DNA from: JAYRWN01 sp041917975 | GTDB taxonomy: Bacteria; Bacteroidota; Bacteroidia; Chitinophagales; Saprospiraceae | Reading direction: 5' to 3' | DNA: 7,607 nt | Assembly (NCBI GenBank): GCA_041917975.1 | Contig: JAYRWN010000350.1 | Coordinates: 1-7,607, forward strand | Part shown: piece after piece, positions 1-7,127 of the stretch | Numbering within the stretch: the stretch's first letter is position 1 | Layout of the letters: the number at the start of each line of letters is the position of its first letter | Notes under the pieces: model-generated | The model's input: only the letters and a program-made list of their open reading frames with translations | Told to the model about the DNA's origin: nothing | The model's database searches: none | Position numbers and translations under genes: made by a program

Positions 1-120
1 CAAAGATGGACCACCAAAGGAGGTCAAGTCATTCTGGATTTAAGAACTTATGTAAAAGCAGATCGTTGGAATAATTTTTTCCCCATCTTGATGTCCATTA
101 ATATACGAAAATGTGCGTAA
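1..120 (+). CDS. C-terminal fragment of a probable transposase (ISKra4/ISLre2-like), cut by the window edge
   Basis: Frame 1 is open from the first base to a TAA at 118-120, giving 39 residues with no start inside the window. The piece begins RWTTKGGQVILDLRTYV and continues with a DRWNNFF block. The pattern RW...G...IL.LR....(D/E)RW is what I recall at the C-terminus of ISKra4/ISLre2-type DDE transposases, which would bind element ends and catalyse transposition. That family call rests on memory of the motif, not a search. The catalytic residues lie outside the window, so it cannot be told whether the element is intact. It is followed by non-coding AT-rich DNA with short inverted repeats, which would fit an element end, but no terminal repeat could be assigned. 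An alternative is an unrelated host gene ending here. Confidence 0.5.
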   Translation, partial: QRWTTKGGQVILDLRTYVKADRWNNFFPILMSINIRKCA

Positions 121-138
121 TATGATATCTACACCCTT

Positions 139-237
139 TATAAATAAACAAATGTAATTACCTCTTCAAAAACGACTGGGTACTATTCATGCACTGGTGG
201 AGGATTTTGGTGTTTATTTATAGAAATTTAATTACAT
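139..237. repeat. Two short inverted repeats in crossed order downstream of the transposase fragment
   Basis: The 12-mer TATAAATAAACA at 139-150 is the exact reverse complement of 211-222. The 9-mer ATGTAATTA at 152-160 is the exact reverse complement of TAATTACAT at 229-237. The arms run A-B-A'-B', so the two helices cross and cannot form one nested hairpin. The sequence is very AT-rich, so part of this may be chance. Possible roles are subterminal transposase-binding repeats of the adjacent element or a regulatory site for the esterase gene. Confidence 0.5.
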
Positions 238-245
238 GACAATAT

Positions 246-310
246 TTAACTAAAACAGATATATTTCTTTTCACTTTTTTCCGGAAAATATCCTTAACTA
301 AAACAAGATA
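246..310 (+). repeat. Direct repeat upstream of the esterase gene
   Basis: The 12-mer TTAACTAAAACA occurs at 246-257 and again at 294-305, exactly 48 bp apart. The match continues into GATAT after the first copy and AGATAT after the second, so about 17 bases match with one inserted base. The second copy ends 10 bp before the ATG at 316. A possible promoter -7 element, TATATTTC (260-267, one mismatch from the Bacteroidota TAnnTTTG), lies between the copies. The layout could be a pair of regulator-binding sites or a small local duplication. Confidence 0.5.
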
Positions 311-315
311 TTAAT

Positions 316-1191
316 ATGAAAAAACATTTTTGTTTTATCACACTAATAGGTTTAATGACAGGATTAATTTACCCGGTAGTATCCCAGAGTGATACCTATC
401 CAAAAGTCTCCATCAGTGATACCGAAGTCAGAACCATCCGGTCCACCTTCGTAAAAGAAATGGAATACCATATCCAGGTAGCGCTACCACCAGATTATAA
501 ACAATCTAATCAGGTCTACCCAGTAGTATACTATACAGATGCCTTCTATTGGGGAGGGATGGTCATTGAAACCTACAGATTATTAAGGGCATTCAATGAA
601 ATCCCTCCGCTGATTCTGGTTGGAATTTCCTGGAACCCCGATGATAAGGATGTATCTTCTCACCGGGTCAGAGATTATACACCCACACCTCTAACTTCAG
701 AAGAACTGCCTGAACAGTTGAAACCTTTTGCTGCGGTATCTGGTGGAGCACGTAATTTTCTGTCTTTCATTGAAAAAGAACTTATTCCCACGATTGAAAG
801 TAATTACCGGGTTGATACATCAGACCGAGGTATTCTTGGTTATTCCCGTGGCGGATTGTTTAATGCCTATGTTTTGTTTAACAAACCGCATCTGTTTAAA
901 AAATACTTATTGGGGGCTCCAACCTTGGACTGGGATAATTATTTTGTAATTAAGGAAAATGAAAATCTTGCAAAAGCTGGTAATGAATTACCACTACAGG
1001 TATTTTCTGCAGTGGGAAGTGATGATTTTGCCGATATTTTAAAAAGCTGGATTGTCTTAAGGGACCACTTAAATGCCAGTGAAAATAAAAAATTAAATTT
1101 TAAGTACATGATATTGGATGGAGAAAACCATACTTCCGCAATTCCCGCGGTTTACTCCCGGGCATTTAGGGTTTTATATGGCCGTAATTAA
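316..1191 (+). CDS. Secreted alpha/beta-hydrolase esterase (IroE / esterase D-like family)
   Basis: This 291-residue protein is a probable periplasmic or secreted serine esterase. Residues 1-25 form a signal peptide: KK near the start, a hydrophobic core, and likely cleavage around VVSQS. The mature part opens with a beta strand containing YHIQVALPPDY and YPVVYYTDAF, typical of the COG2819/enterochelin esterase-like group. R119-D120-Y121-T122-P123 is a family-typical segment. The nucleophile elbow GYSRGG (175-180) gives catalytic Ser177, and GENHTS places the catalytic His at 272. The acid is probably Asp236 or Asp237 in GSDD. Length suits the family. Relatives cleave siderophore esters, acyl-glutathione or other carboxyl esters; the substrate here cannot be deduced. 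The ATG at 316 gives a proper signal peptide and is preceded by AT-rich DNA without a clear Shine-Dalgarno, normal in Bacteroidota. The gene stands alone, and its 3' half is notably AT-rich compared with the receptor gene to the right. Confidence 0.85.
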   Translation: MKKHFCFITLIGLMTGLIYPVVSQSDTYPKVSISDTEVRTIRSTFVKEMEYHIQVALPPDYKQSNQVYPVVYYTDAFYWGGMVIETYRLLRAFNEIPPLILVGISWNPDDKDVSSHRVRDYTPTPLTSEELPEQLKPFAAVSGGARNFLSFIEKELIPTIESNYRVDTSDRGILGYSRGGLFNAYVLFNKPHLFKKYLLGAPTLDWDNYFVIKENENLAKAGNELPLQVFSAVGSDDFADILKSWIVLRDHLNASENKKLNFKYMILDGENHTSAIPAVYSRAFRVLYGRN

Positions 1192-1338
1192 TGCTATGTA
1201 ATTAGTGTAACGATTTTACTCCCAGTTTTCTATAAAGGGTTTATTCCTAAACCAGCGAATATTTGAATTAAACCAGGAAAAATAAATTAGAACAGATAGT
1301 ACAAAAGTAACTATTAATACAGTTTAAATAACAATACT

Positions 1339-1539
1339 ATGAAAAAATTATATATCATTTTTTATCTTCTAATTTTTTACTTCCCCAGCTGTAACGAAAA
1401 AAATGCCCCATCAGAGAGAGAAGCAGCAATTATTGAAAATCAAATCCGGGTAAGGGTGGAAAAATATATTGAATCAGTAAAAGCATTGGATTCACCAAAC
1501 GAATTCAAACCCGTATTGTCTTCAAAAAAATATTTATAA
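1339..1539 (+). CDS. Small lipoprotein-like protein, probably a truncated stub
   Basis: This reading frame encodes 66 residues. Residues 1-17 form a hydrophobic export signal after MKK, followed by Cys18 in the context FPSC, a loose but acceptable lipobox in Bacteroidota, so the product would be a lipoprotein anchored at Cys18. The mature part starts with a charged stretch and an amphipathic helix (QIRVRVEKYIESVKALDSP) that resembles the opening helix of SnoaL/NTF2-like (DUF4440-type) proteins. The frame then stops after SSKKYL, far short of the roughly 120-150 residues such proteins need. I infer a gene truncated by rearrangement, but a genuine short lipoprotein is possible. The stop lies 22 bp from the end of the convergent TIR gene, leaving no room for a normal remainder. 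The upstream 147 bp (1192-1338) shows no convincing promoter beyond AATATTTG at 1258-1265. Confidence 0.5.
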   Translation: MKKLYIIFYLLIFYFPSCNEKNAPSEREAAIIENQIRVRVEKYIESVKALDSPNEFKPVLSSKKYL

Positions 1540-1561
1540 AAATTGATCTCATATAGGAGGA

Positions 1562-3631
1562 TTACTCAAATTCTAAAGCGCCACGAATTTGGGCTTGCTG
1601 ATGATCAGCCTCAGCCATGATCTGTTTAAACCGCGGCAGCTCCAACAAAGGATGCATAAAAGGGTTATAATTGCGTAAAAAATTGGTATTGCAAAATCCC
1701 CAGGCAACACCTCTTTCCAACCATGTTAGCGCTTGCTCATATTCACCGATCACCGTTAATCCATTGGCAATAAATAGCGGATAATATTCATCAGTCATCG
1801 CATAGTCACTTATTCTGGATGACTGTAAAAAAGTCAAAGCAGGTTCGCGTTGTTTTTCCAGGGCTAACTTAAGAAACTGACAGAAATCTGACCATATTCC
1901 TTCCCCAAAATTGGCGATCCGGTTAAGCTCAAGTAATGCCTTTGCATGATCACCCTGGTAAGCCAGCATTTGTCCAGCCCACCAGCCGGCGAAAGCTTCT
2001 GCCGGAGCAAGGGTGGACTGGGCTTCCAAAATCATTTTAACCGCTTCGTCATGGAGACCTTCAAACATATAAATGGCTGCCCGCGACCACCATGGTAAAA
2101 AAATAAGTGGATCATTTTTTAATGCCTTTTCTACATAGGGTAAAGCCTGAACAGAAAGACCAACTTCAGCCAGAACGAAAGAAAACATGCTTAAATCTTC
2201 AGTTTCATTGCTGATCGAAAATGATTGATGAGCCAGACGTAAAAATCCTAAGATATCTCCCTTTTTATAATAATTCAATCCTTTAGCAAATAAGGCCTGG
2301 GGTGAGGCCGGATCCAGGGCTATGGCCTGGCTGGCGTACGAATCTACCAATTCCAAGGTCTCTTCTTTGTAATACAACCCAAAATCATAGGCGGCCCAAT
2401 AGAAATAGCTTAAAGTGGCCAACAAGCGGGCATTCGGACCTTCCAAATTCAAGGCATGTTGAACTAATTTGATCCCTTTCTCAATACTCGCCGGGGAAAA
2501 CCTTCTAAATTCATAAATGGCAGAAATCCAGGTATCATAAGCTTTGACATTTTTAATGGAACGGTCTATTAAAAGCAATTTATCAACCGTTGATAATTCA
2601 ATCTTTAAAGCTGCGGCGATAGCCTTAGCGACTTTTTCCTGGATATCAAAAACATCATCCAACGTGCCGGCATAAACCTGTGACCATAAAGGGGCATCGC
2701 GCTTTACATCCACCAGACGGGCCGTAATGCGCAGATTTTGTTGATGTTTGCGGACGCTCCCTTCCAGGATGTACAGAACATTTATTTCATTGCCAATATC
2801 GGTAATTTTTTTGGTGGAACCCTTAAAAGTCATGGCCGAACTGCGGGAAATAACCTGCAAGGATGGAATGCGGGAAAGGTCGTTAATGATTTCTTCCGTC
2901 AAGCCATCGCTGAAATATTCTTGCTCCGGGTCATTGCTCAGATTTACAAAAGGTAATACCAACACGGAATTAGTCGTTTGTGGTATGGATCTTTGAATAT
3001 TTTGTTTGGGCGGAGTTGTCGGAGGCTGGTCTGTTTGGGTTAAGGCTTGCACGATGTCTTTAATAACGATGGCTACTTTGTTCAGTTGATTTTGATAAAC
3101 GGTATTGCGCAAATTATCTTGTCGCCGGTCATCAGGGTTTAGTGGCCGGTTGACCCCTGGTTCCTGATAAATAAATTCGATGCCGCGCAGAGGTGTATCC
3201 ATATCTTGTTCAATCGTGCGTCGGTCAGCGAGATCCAGATCATGAATAATCACCGGCAGAACACGGTTGACCAGGTTACCGTTGGCCAGGCGCACGTTAG
3301 GCCCGATTTGATCCAGTCTGGAATTGCGAATAAATGGCAAAAACTCATGCTGATAGGCAAAAGACCGTTCATCGGCATAGGTGCGGGAAAGAATAGGCAT
3401 AAAAATGACGGCCTTCAATTTGGCCTGCAGACTTTGTTCTACTTCATGCAATTCCGACAAGCCGTCGTGTGGATTTTCATCAAAATAAATAGACAGTTCA
3501 TCCTTTAAAGTAGCATCCAATTCCTCCTGCAGGTGCTGAACGAAATGAGTAACCCACCGAGCAGAACGGTTATCCTTCTGGCGGTAGGAGATAAAAATGT
3601 CGAAGCTAAAACCACTAATCAGTGAAGGCAT
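1562..3631 (-). CDS. TIR domain / TolB-like domain / TPR fusion protein
   Basis: This 689-residue protein has no signal peptide or membrane segment and should be cytoplasmic. Residues about 9-155 are a TIR domain: strand A reads FDIFISYRQKD (10-20), and AVIFMPILSRTYAD (74-87) is followed by SFAYQHEF with Glu96 where NAD-cleaving TIR domains carry the catalytic glutamate. The block VLPVIIHDLDL (124-134) to GIEFIYQEPGVNRPL (150-164) matches a TIR subgroup I recall from Bacteroidota. A Pro/Thr/Gln-rich linker (199-220) leads to a TolB-like COG5616-type domain (222-345: SVLVLPFVNLSND, EYFSDGLTEEIINDLS, LEGSVRKHQQNLRITARLVD, VFDIQEKVAKAIAAAL). Residues about 360-689 are helical TPR-like repeats (for instance around 434-469, 495-540, 547-575, 617-645), ending in the PRFKQIM tail common in such proteins. 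TIR domains either mediate interactions or cleave NAD; TolB-like/TPR regions usually serve as sensor or assembly modules. A role in stress, phage response or signalling is inference. It is transcribed alone, divergent from the receptor gene. ATG 3629-3631 fits because the TIR fold begins within ten residues. Confidence 0.85.
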   Translation of the reverse strand: MPSLISGFSFDIFISYRQKDNRSARWVTHFVQHLQEELDATLKDELSIYFDENPHDGLSELHEVEQSLQAKLKAVIFMPILSRTYADERSFAYQHEFLPFIRNSRLDQIGPNVRLANGNLVNRVLPVIIHDLDLADRRTIEQDMDTPLRGIEFIYQEPGVNRPLNPDDRRQDNLRNTVYQNQLNKVAIVIKDIVQALTQTDQPPTTPPKQNIQRSIPQTTNSVLVLPFVNLSNDPEQEYFSDGLTEEIINDLSRIPSLQVISRSSAMTFKGSTKKITDIGNEINVLYILEGSVRKHQQNLRITARLVDVKRDAPLWSQVYAGTLDDVFDIQEKVAKAIAAALKIELSTVDKLLLIDRSIKNVKAYDTWISAIYEFRRFSPASIEKGIKLVQHALNLEGPNARLLATLSYFYWAAYDFGLYYKEETLELVDSYASQAIALDPASPQALFAKGLNYYKKGDILGFLRLAHQSFSISNETEDLSMFSFVLAEVGLSVQALPYVEKALKNDPLIFLPWWSRAAIYMFEGLHDEAVKMILEAQSTLAPAEAFAGWWAGQMLAYQGDHAKALLELNRIANFGEGIWSDFCQFLKLALEKQREPALTFLQSSRISDYAMTDEYYPLFIANGLTVIGEYEQALTWLERGVAWGFCNTNFLRNYNPFMHPLLELPRFKQIMAEADHQQAQIRGALEFE

Positions 3632-3825
3632 GGTTAAAAATACAACTTTCTCGAGTTAATAATTATATTTTAGGTGACCGGATGTCGGTGGGAAAAAGTC
3701 AAAACTGGTGCATGACTGGTGATCACAAATAATATTTTACAAGCAAAGGAACAATTAATATTTTCTAAGGGGTTTTTAATGTTTTTCTTTCTTTTTTCAC
3801 AAATAATTCGTATATTAAGAGCTAA

Positions 3826-3833
3826 TATTTTTG
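3826..3833 (+). promoter_or_regulatory. Possible Bacteroidota-type promoter -7 element
   Basis: TATTTTTG matches TAnnTTTG exactly. The region about 20 bp upstream is T-rich (TTTTTTCAC near 3794-3800) but lacks a clear TTG -33 element. If used, transcription would start near 3840 and run towards the receptor gene, giving a 5' leader of over 400 bases. Such an 8-mer arises easily by chance in AT-rich DNA. Confidence 0.2.
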
Positions 3834-3838
3834 TGGGT

Positions 3839-4033
3839 ATGTTAACGACCCATCCAATTACGCACATCAAGTATACCGGCCTCACCGGGAATAAGATTAT
3901 TGTGCCGCTTGATGTGACCGTGCCTCCCGGTGAATTTCAGTTTTTTTACGGGTTAAGTGTACAGTTTTTTGCCATGATGGAAATAGCCTGCCTGTTTAAT
4001 AAAATGGGTGCTCCCATCCCGGGTAAAGTTTGA
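3839..4033 (+). CDS. Doubtful small hypothetical ORF
   Basis: An ATG at 3839 opens a 64-codon frame ending in TGA at 4031-4033 (frame upstream extends to ATG 3779 and GTG 3719). The predicted peptide has a plausible beta-rich middle (GNKIIVPLDVTVPPGEF, then FQFFYGLSVQFF) and ends MGAPIPGKV. Base composition in this stretch is more GC-rich and codon-like than the flanking intergenic DNA, the main reason to list it. I recognise no family, and the extended upstream part is a low-complexity Phe-rich run that looks non-coding. TATTTTTG at 3826-3833 matches the Bacteroidota -7 consensus TAnnTTTG but lies only 6 bp before this ATG, so it would not serve this start well. It may be a small gene, a remnant of a decayed gene, or structured non-coding DNA. 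Confidence 0.25.
   Translation: MLTTHPITHIKYTGLTGNKIIVPLDVTVPPGEFQFFYGLSVQFFAMMEIACLFNKMGAPIPGKV
3863..3933. repeat. Crossed pair of inverted repeats (potential pseudoknot)
   Basis: CACATCAAG (3863-3871) is the reverse complement of CTTGATGTG (3908-3916), and TCACCGGG (3882-3889) is the reverse complement of CCCGGTGA (3926-3933). The order A-B-A'-B' allows a pseudoknot-like fold but not two nested stems. These arms are GC-richer than their surroundings. They lie inside the doubtful small ORF, so either coding constraint or RNA structure could explain them. Confidence 0.4.
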
Positions 4034-4361
4034 GGAAAAGTTTTTCCAAAAAACACGAATATAGGTACAGATTAAAATACATCCACATGAGTAGTTTCTG
4101 AGTAAGGTCGTGTTTTAATAACCTGGCGTTAATTACATTTTGGTTTTAATACCCGAGATGTAAAGTGCATTTTTCAATGGGGTCATTCCATTTTGTCCGA
4201 ATGAGCACAACCATAAAACGATGACCGGGAATGAACTGTAAGAGATAGATTATACCCATGATGAATAAAACATAAATTAATAAATTATGAGACCTCAGCG
4301 ACATAGCCGAAGCATCCCCACACTTCCCGGGCAAACTTTAACTACCCACAAATACCGACGG
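4034..4361 (+). other. Non-coding leader region before the receptor gene
   Basis: This AT-rich stretch holds no convincing gene. It contains a near-promoter sequence TACATTTTG (4134-4142, one base longer than TAnnTTTG) and a set of short complementary segments: GGTCAT (4181-4186) pairs with ATGACC (4221-4226), while the overlapping TCATTCC (4183-4189) pairs with GGAATGA (4228-4234). The two pairings exclude each other. No known riboswitch core (cobalamin, TPP) was recognised. From 4287 onward the receptor frame is open with an ATG, but the sequence 4287-4361 probably precedes the true start. Confidence 0.4.
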
Positions 4362-7040
4362 ATGCTCCGATTTTTAATGATTGTATTTTGGTTATGGTCC
4401 TGCATAGCCGTCCAGGCTTTGGCCCAGGTCACCTTGCGCGGTCTGGTCAGGGAGGCAGGAGGGGAACCCCTGTCTGGAGCCACGGTACTTATTGACGGGG
4501 GCAGTAAAGGAATAACGACGGATTTAAACGGTCAATTTGAACTCACCATAAACCACGAATTACCCTTTACGTTATGGATTCGTTATTTGGGCTATATTGA
4601 AAAGCAACTTCTGGTTTCCACTCCGATTGGTTTCCTGGAAATTGAGCTTGAAAAGAGTACGCAACTTATCGATCAGGTTACCGTTACAGCATCACGGCAT
4701 CCCGAGAAGGTAACCTCCGCCCCCGCTGCACTTTCTATCGTGGACTCCCGGCGGCTTCAGGCCGAAGTGGTCAGCCACCCCATTCTTTCACTGCGCAATT
4801 TGCCCGGCGTAGAGATTCAGGAGCACAGTATTGGCCGCTATCAGGTAGGTCTGCGCAGTCGCCGGACAACTATAGAAGGCGGAGAAACATTTGTGCTGGT
4901 AGATAACCGGCAATTGGTCACTCCTGGATTAACCTTTGTGTCGTTCAGTGCCAGTCCGGTCGATCCCATAGATCTCGACCGAATAGAGGTGGTTCGCGGA
5001 CCGGGATCCGCGCTTTATGGTCCGGGAGTAGAAGGCGGGGTAATCCATTTTATCACTAAAAATCCCTTTGATGCTCCGGGTACTTCTCTTAGTTTATCTG
5101 GTGGGTCACAGTCGTCTTTGGGACTTTCAATACGTCAGGCAGGCGTAGTGGGGAAAAAATTGGGGTACAAAATACTGGGTATTTATAATCGGGCAACCAA
5201 TTGGCCTTTGGATAAAAGTGATTCAACGGATGCGGCCACATTGGCCATGTTCAAGGATACCATCCGGAGCTCCCTGACCGGTAAGATCCACGATATCTAC
5301 CCTGATGATCAGAAAATGCGCCGGTTCAACCTAACTGCCCAATTGGATTACCGACTAAACAACAACAAAAGCCTGACGGCGGCGGGCGGCTACTCCCAGG
5401 TCACTGCCCGTAGCTTGATCCTCTTCTATGGGCAAGAGACCCGAACCCCACACGTCTTTGGTCAGGTAAAGTACCAGAGCCCACGTTTTTTTAGCCAGAT
5501 TTATGCCACACAAATAAGAAATAAGGAAACGGGGTTTACGTATGATAGAGGCCTGACCGATTATTTACTAAACACGAACCTGGAAGCTCAGGCCCAATAT
5601 CGCAATCACACCCTCGCCAGAGAACGCCTTAACCTGGTTGCCGGCACCGACTACCGGGTCACTTTTGTAGATACTAAAGGCTTGTTTTCCGGCCGGAACG
5701 AAAAAAAGGACAATTACAGCATTTGGGGTGCTTACGCCCAGGCAAAATGGTCATTTACCCCTGAGTTGCAAACACTAGCGGCCGCACGGGTCGATTATTT
5801 TGCAGCAGTACATCAAACGACCTTATCACCACGTCTGGCTTTGGTCTATCAGCCTGCTTCAGACCATTCCATTCGCCTCACTTACAACCGGGCCTATGGT
5901 ATTTACGGAGCGTTGGAGGTACACTTCGACTATTTATTGACCACTGCACCGCTTTTCGACGTTCGACTTTGGGGAACCGGAATGCGCATTGAATATGCCA
6001 ATCCCAATCATATGACCAGCTACTATGGGCTACCTGCCACCGAAAACCCTGGTATTAACTTAACGTCGGCATACCGGATCATTCTTGGAACACTGATGGC
6101 CAAAGGAACCTTTCCTGACGTACTCGCAGATTATCTGCATCAACTGACTCCCGAAATTACCGGCTTCTCCCAAGGCCTACTGACCCTGAATAGCCGCCCG
6201 GTAGATAAGATTTATACGCGCTCTACGGCAGGTGAGGTAACCCAAACAGATCAATATGAACTGGGCTACCAGGGCATGGTGGGTAAACAATTAGGAATAA
6301 ATGCATCACTTTACTTTAATCGTCGCGAGAATTTTCTATCTACTCCTCAGCGCGTGAACCCAGTAGTGAATGTTCCTGCCCTGGGCCAAGATTTATCAAC
6401 TGCAGTCCTCCGGGCCATCGATCCTCAAATGCTCCCCCAGGGTTATACCCCTGAGCAAATAGCCGATATATTTAAAGTAGCCGGATCAGGATTTGGGAAC
6501 AGCCCGATTGGAGTAGGGGTCATCGAACCAAATGACGCACAAGGCGTTGGCCGGCCGGACCTGTTATTAACTTTCGCCAATTTTGGAAAAATTAGTTATG
6601 TCGGGACCGAACTCGGCCTCAATTATTATTTCAATAATGATTTTTCCGCCTTTGCGAATTATTCCTGGTTAAGCCAACAGTTTTTTGATGAGGAAGAACT
6701 AAACGAGGCGGGAACAGGCTTCTCTTTTTCCCTCAACCAACCTTTGCACCGTTTTCGCACCGGCCTAAGTTACCTGCCCTTGCAAGGTATCCATGCAGAT
6801 GTGATGTTGCGGTACGATGATGCCTTCAAAGCTGTAGCTGGTTTTTGGTCAGGTCCGGTTCCCGCCTTAACGCTAGTGGACGCAGGCGCCGGTTACCAAT
6901 TTGCCTCCGGCCTAAGGATTGACATGACTGTAACTAACCTGTTAGGAACCCGCTACCGGGTCTTCCCCAAAATGCCCATGATTGGCAGAATGCTCATGGC
7001 CAGAGCAACTTATCATTTCAAGGACAACAATTCAAAATAA
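4362..7040 (+). CDS. TonB-dependent outer-membrane receptor with N-terminal CarboxypepD_reg-like domain
   Basis: The product is an outer-membrane active transporter driven by TonB-ExbB-ExbD. I place the start at ATG 4362 because it gives a clean signal peptide (MLRFLMIVFWLWSC to VQALAQ); the frame also opens at ATG 4287, which would add 25 residues rich in Arg and Thr before it. Numbering from the 4287 ATG: a CarboxypepD_reg-like domain spans about 48-125 (LRGLVREAGGEPLSGATV, TDLNGQFEL); the plug runs about 130-260, starting QVTVTASR and closing with IEVVRGPGSALYG and GGVIHFITKNP; the remainder to 917 is the 22-strand barrel, ending in YHF near the C-terminus, with NLLGTRYRVFP before the last strand. 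Two long, loop-like insertions lie at about 550-655 and 679-770. It is not a SusC type: shorter than usual and not followed by SusD. The ligand is unknown (siderophore, cobalamin-like or other). A probable sensor gene follows 87 bp downstream. Confidence 0.92.
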   Translation: MLRFLMIVFWLWSCIAVQALAQVTLRGLVREAGGEPLSGATVLIDGGSKGITTDLNGQFELTINHELPFTLWIRYLGYIEKQLLVSTPIGFLEIELEKSTQLIDQVTVTASRHPEKVTSAPAALSIVDSRRLQAEVVSHPILSLRNLPGVEIQEHSIGRYQVGLRSRRTTIEGGETFVLVDNRQLVTPGLTFVSFSASPVDPIDLDRIEVVRGPGSALYGPGVEGGVIHFITKNPFDAPGTSLSLSGGSQSSLGLSIRQAGVVGKKLGYKILGIYNRATNWPLDKSDSTDAATLAMFKDTIRSSLTGKIHDIYPDDQKMRRFNLTAQLDYRLNNNKSLTAAGGYSQVTARSLILFYGQETRTPHVFGQVKYQSPRFFSQIYATQIRNKETGFTYDRGLTDYLLNTNLEAQAQYRNHTLARERLNLVAGTDYRVTFVDTKGLFSGRNEKKDNYSIWGAYAQAKWSFTPELQTLAAARVDYFAAVHQTTLSPRLALVYQPASDHSIRLTYNRAYGIYGALEVHFDYLLTTAPLFDVRLWGTGMRIEYANPNHMTSYYGLPATENPGINLTSAYRIILGTLMAKGTFPDVLADYLHQLTPEITGFSQGLLTLNSRPVDKIYTRSTAGEVTQTDQYELGYQGMVGKQLGINASLYFNRRENFLSTPQRVNPVVNVPALGQDLSTAVLRAIDPQMLPQGYTPEQIADIFKVAGSGFGNSPIGVGVIEPNDAQGVGRPDLLLTFANFGKISYVGTELGLNYYFNNDFSAFANYSWLSQQFFDEEELNEAGTGFSFSLNQPLHRFRTGLSYLPLQGIHADVMLRYDDAFKAVAGFWSGPVPALTLVDAGAGYQFASGLRIDMTVTNLLGTRYRVFPKMPMIGRMLMARATYHFKDNNSK

Positions 7041-7127
7041 TAAAAGATTGTTTCAACTTATAAAATCTGGACCATGCCTAACCGGTGGAATTTCTTAGCT
7101 AATAGACCAGCTTTTAAATGGATTTTT

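Noticed and set aside
728..949. Open frame on + inside the esterase gene
   Set aside because: Overlaps the well-supported esterase in another frame and has no recognisable protein features.
2738..2996. Two overlapping + frames opposite the TolB-like domain
   Set aside because: Antisense shadows of a conserved coding region, with no signal or domain of their own.
3206..3508. 100-codon + frame opposite the TIR domain
   Set aside because: The minus-strand TIR domain explains this sequence; the antisense peptide resembles nothing known.
3704..3721. ACTGGTG repeated 11 bp apart upstream of the TIR gene, with a similar word at 193-199
   Set aside because: Seven bases is too short to call an operator without comparative data.
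3670..3885. 71-codon minus frame in the divergent intergenic region
   Set aside because: Low-complexity, Lys/Ile-rich translation without domain features; crosses the AT-rich spacer.
4034..4047. GGAAAAGTTTTTCC palindrome-like sequence as a terminator
   Set aside because: The arms leave almost no loop, are A/T-based and lack a proper GC stem, so termination is not supported.
4094..4140. TPP-riboswitch-like words (CTGAG and ACCTGG) before the receptor
   Set aside because: The conserved thi-box core and its spacing are absent; the match is superficial.
4146..4334. 62-codon minus frame upstream of the receptor
   Set aside because: A hydrophobic stretch gives a vague membrane look, but it overlaps the receptor leader and start and has no other support.
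4295..4483. 62-codon minus frame over the receptor start
   Set aside because: Antisense shadow of the receptor signal peptide and CarboxypepD_reg-like domain.
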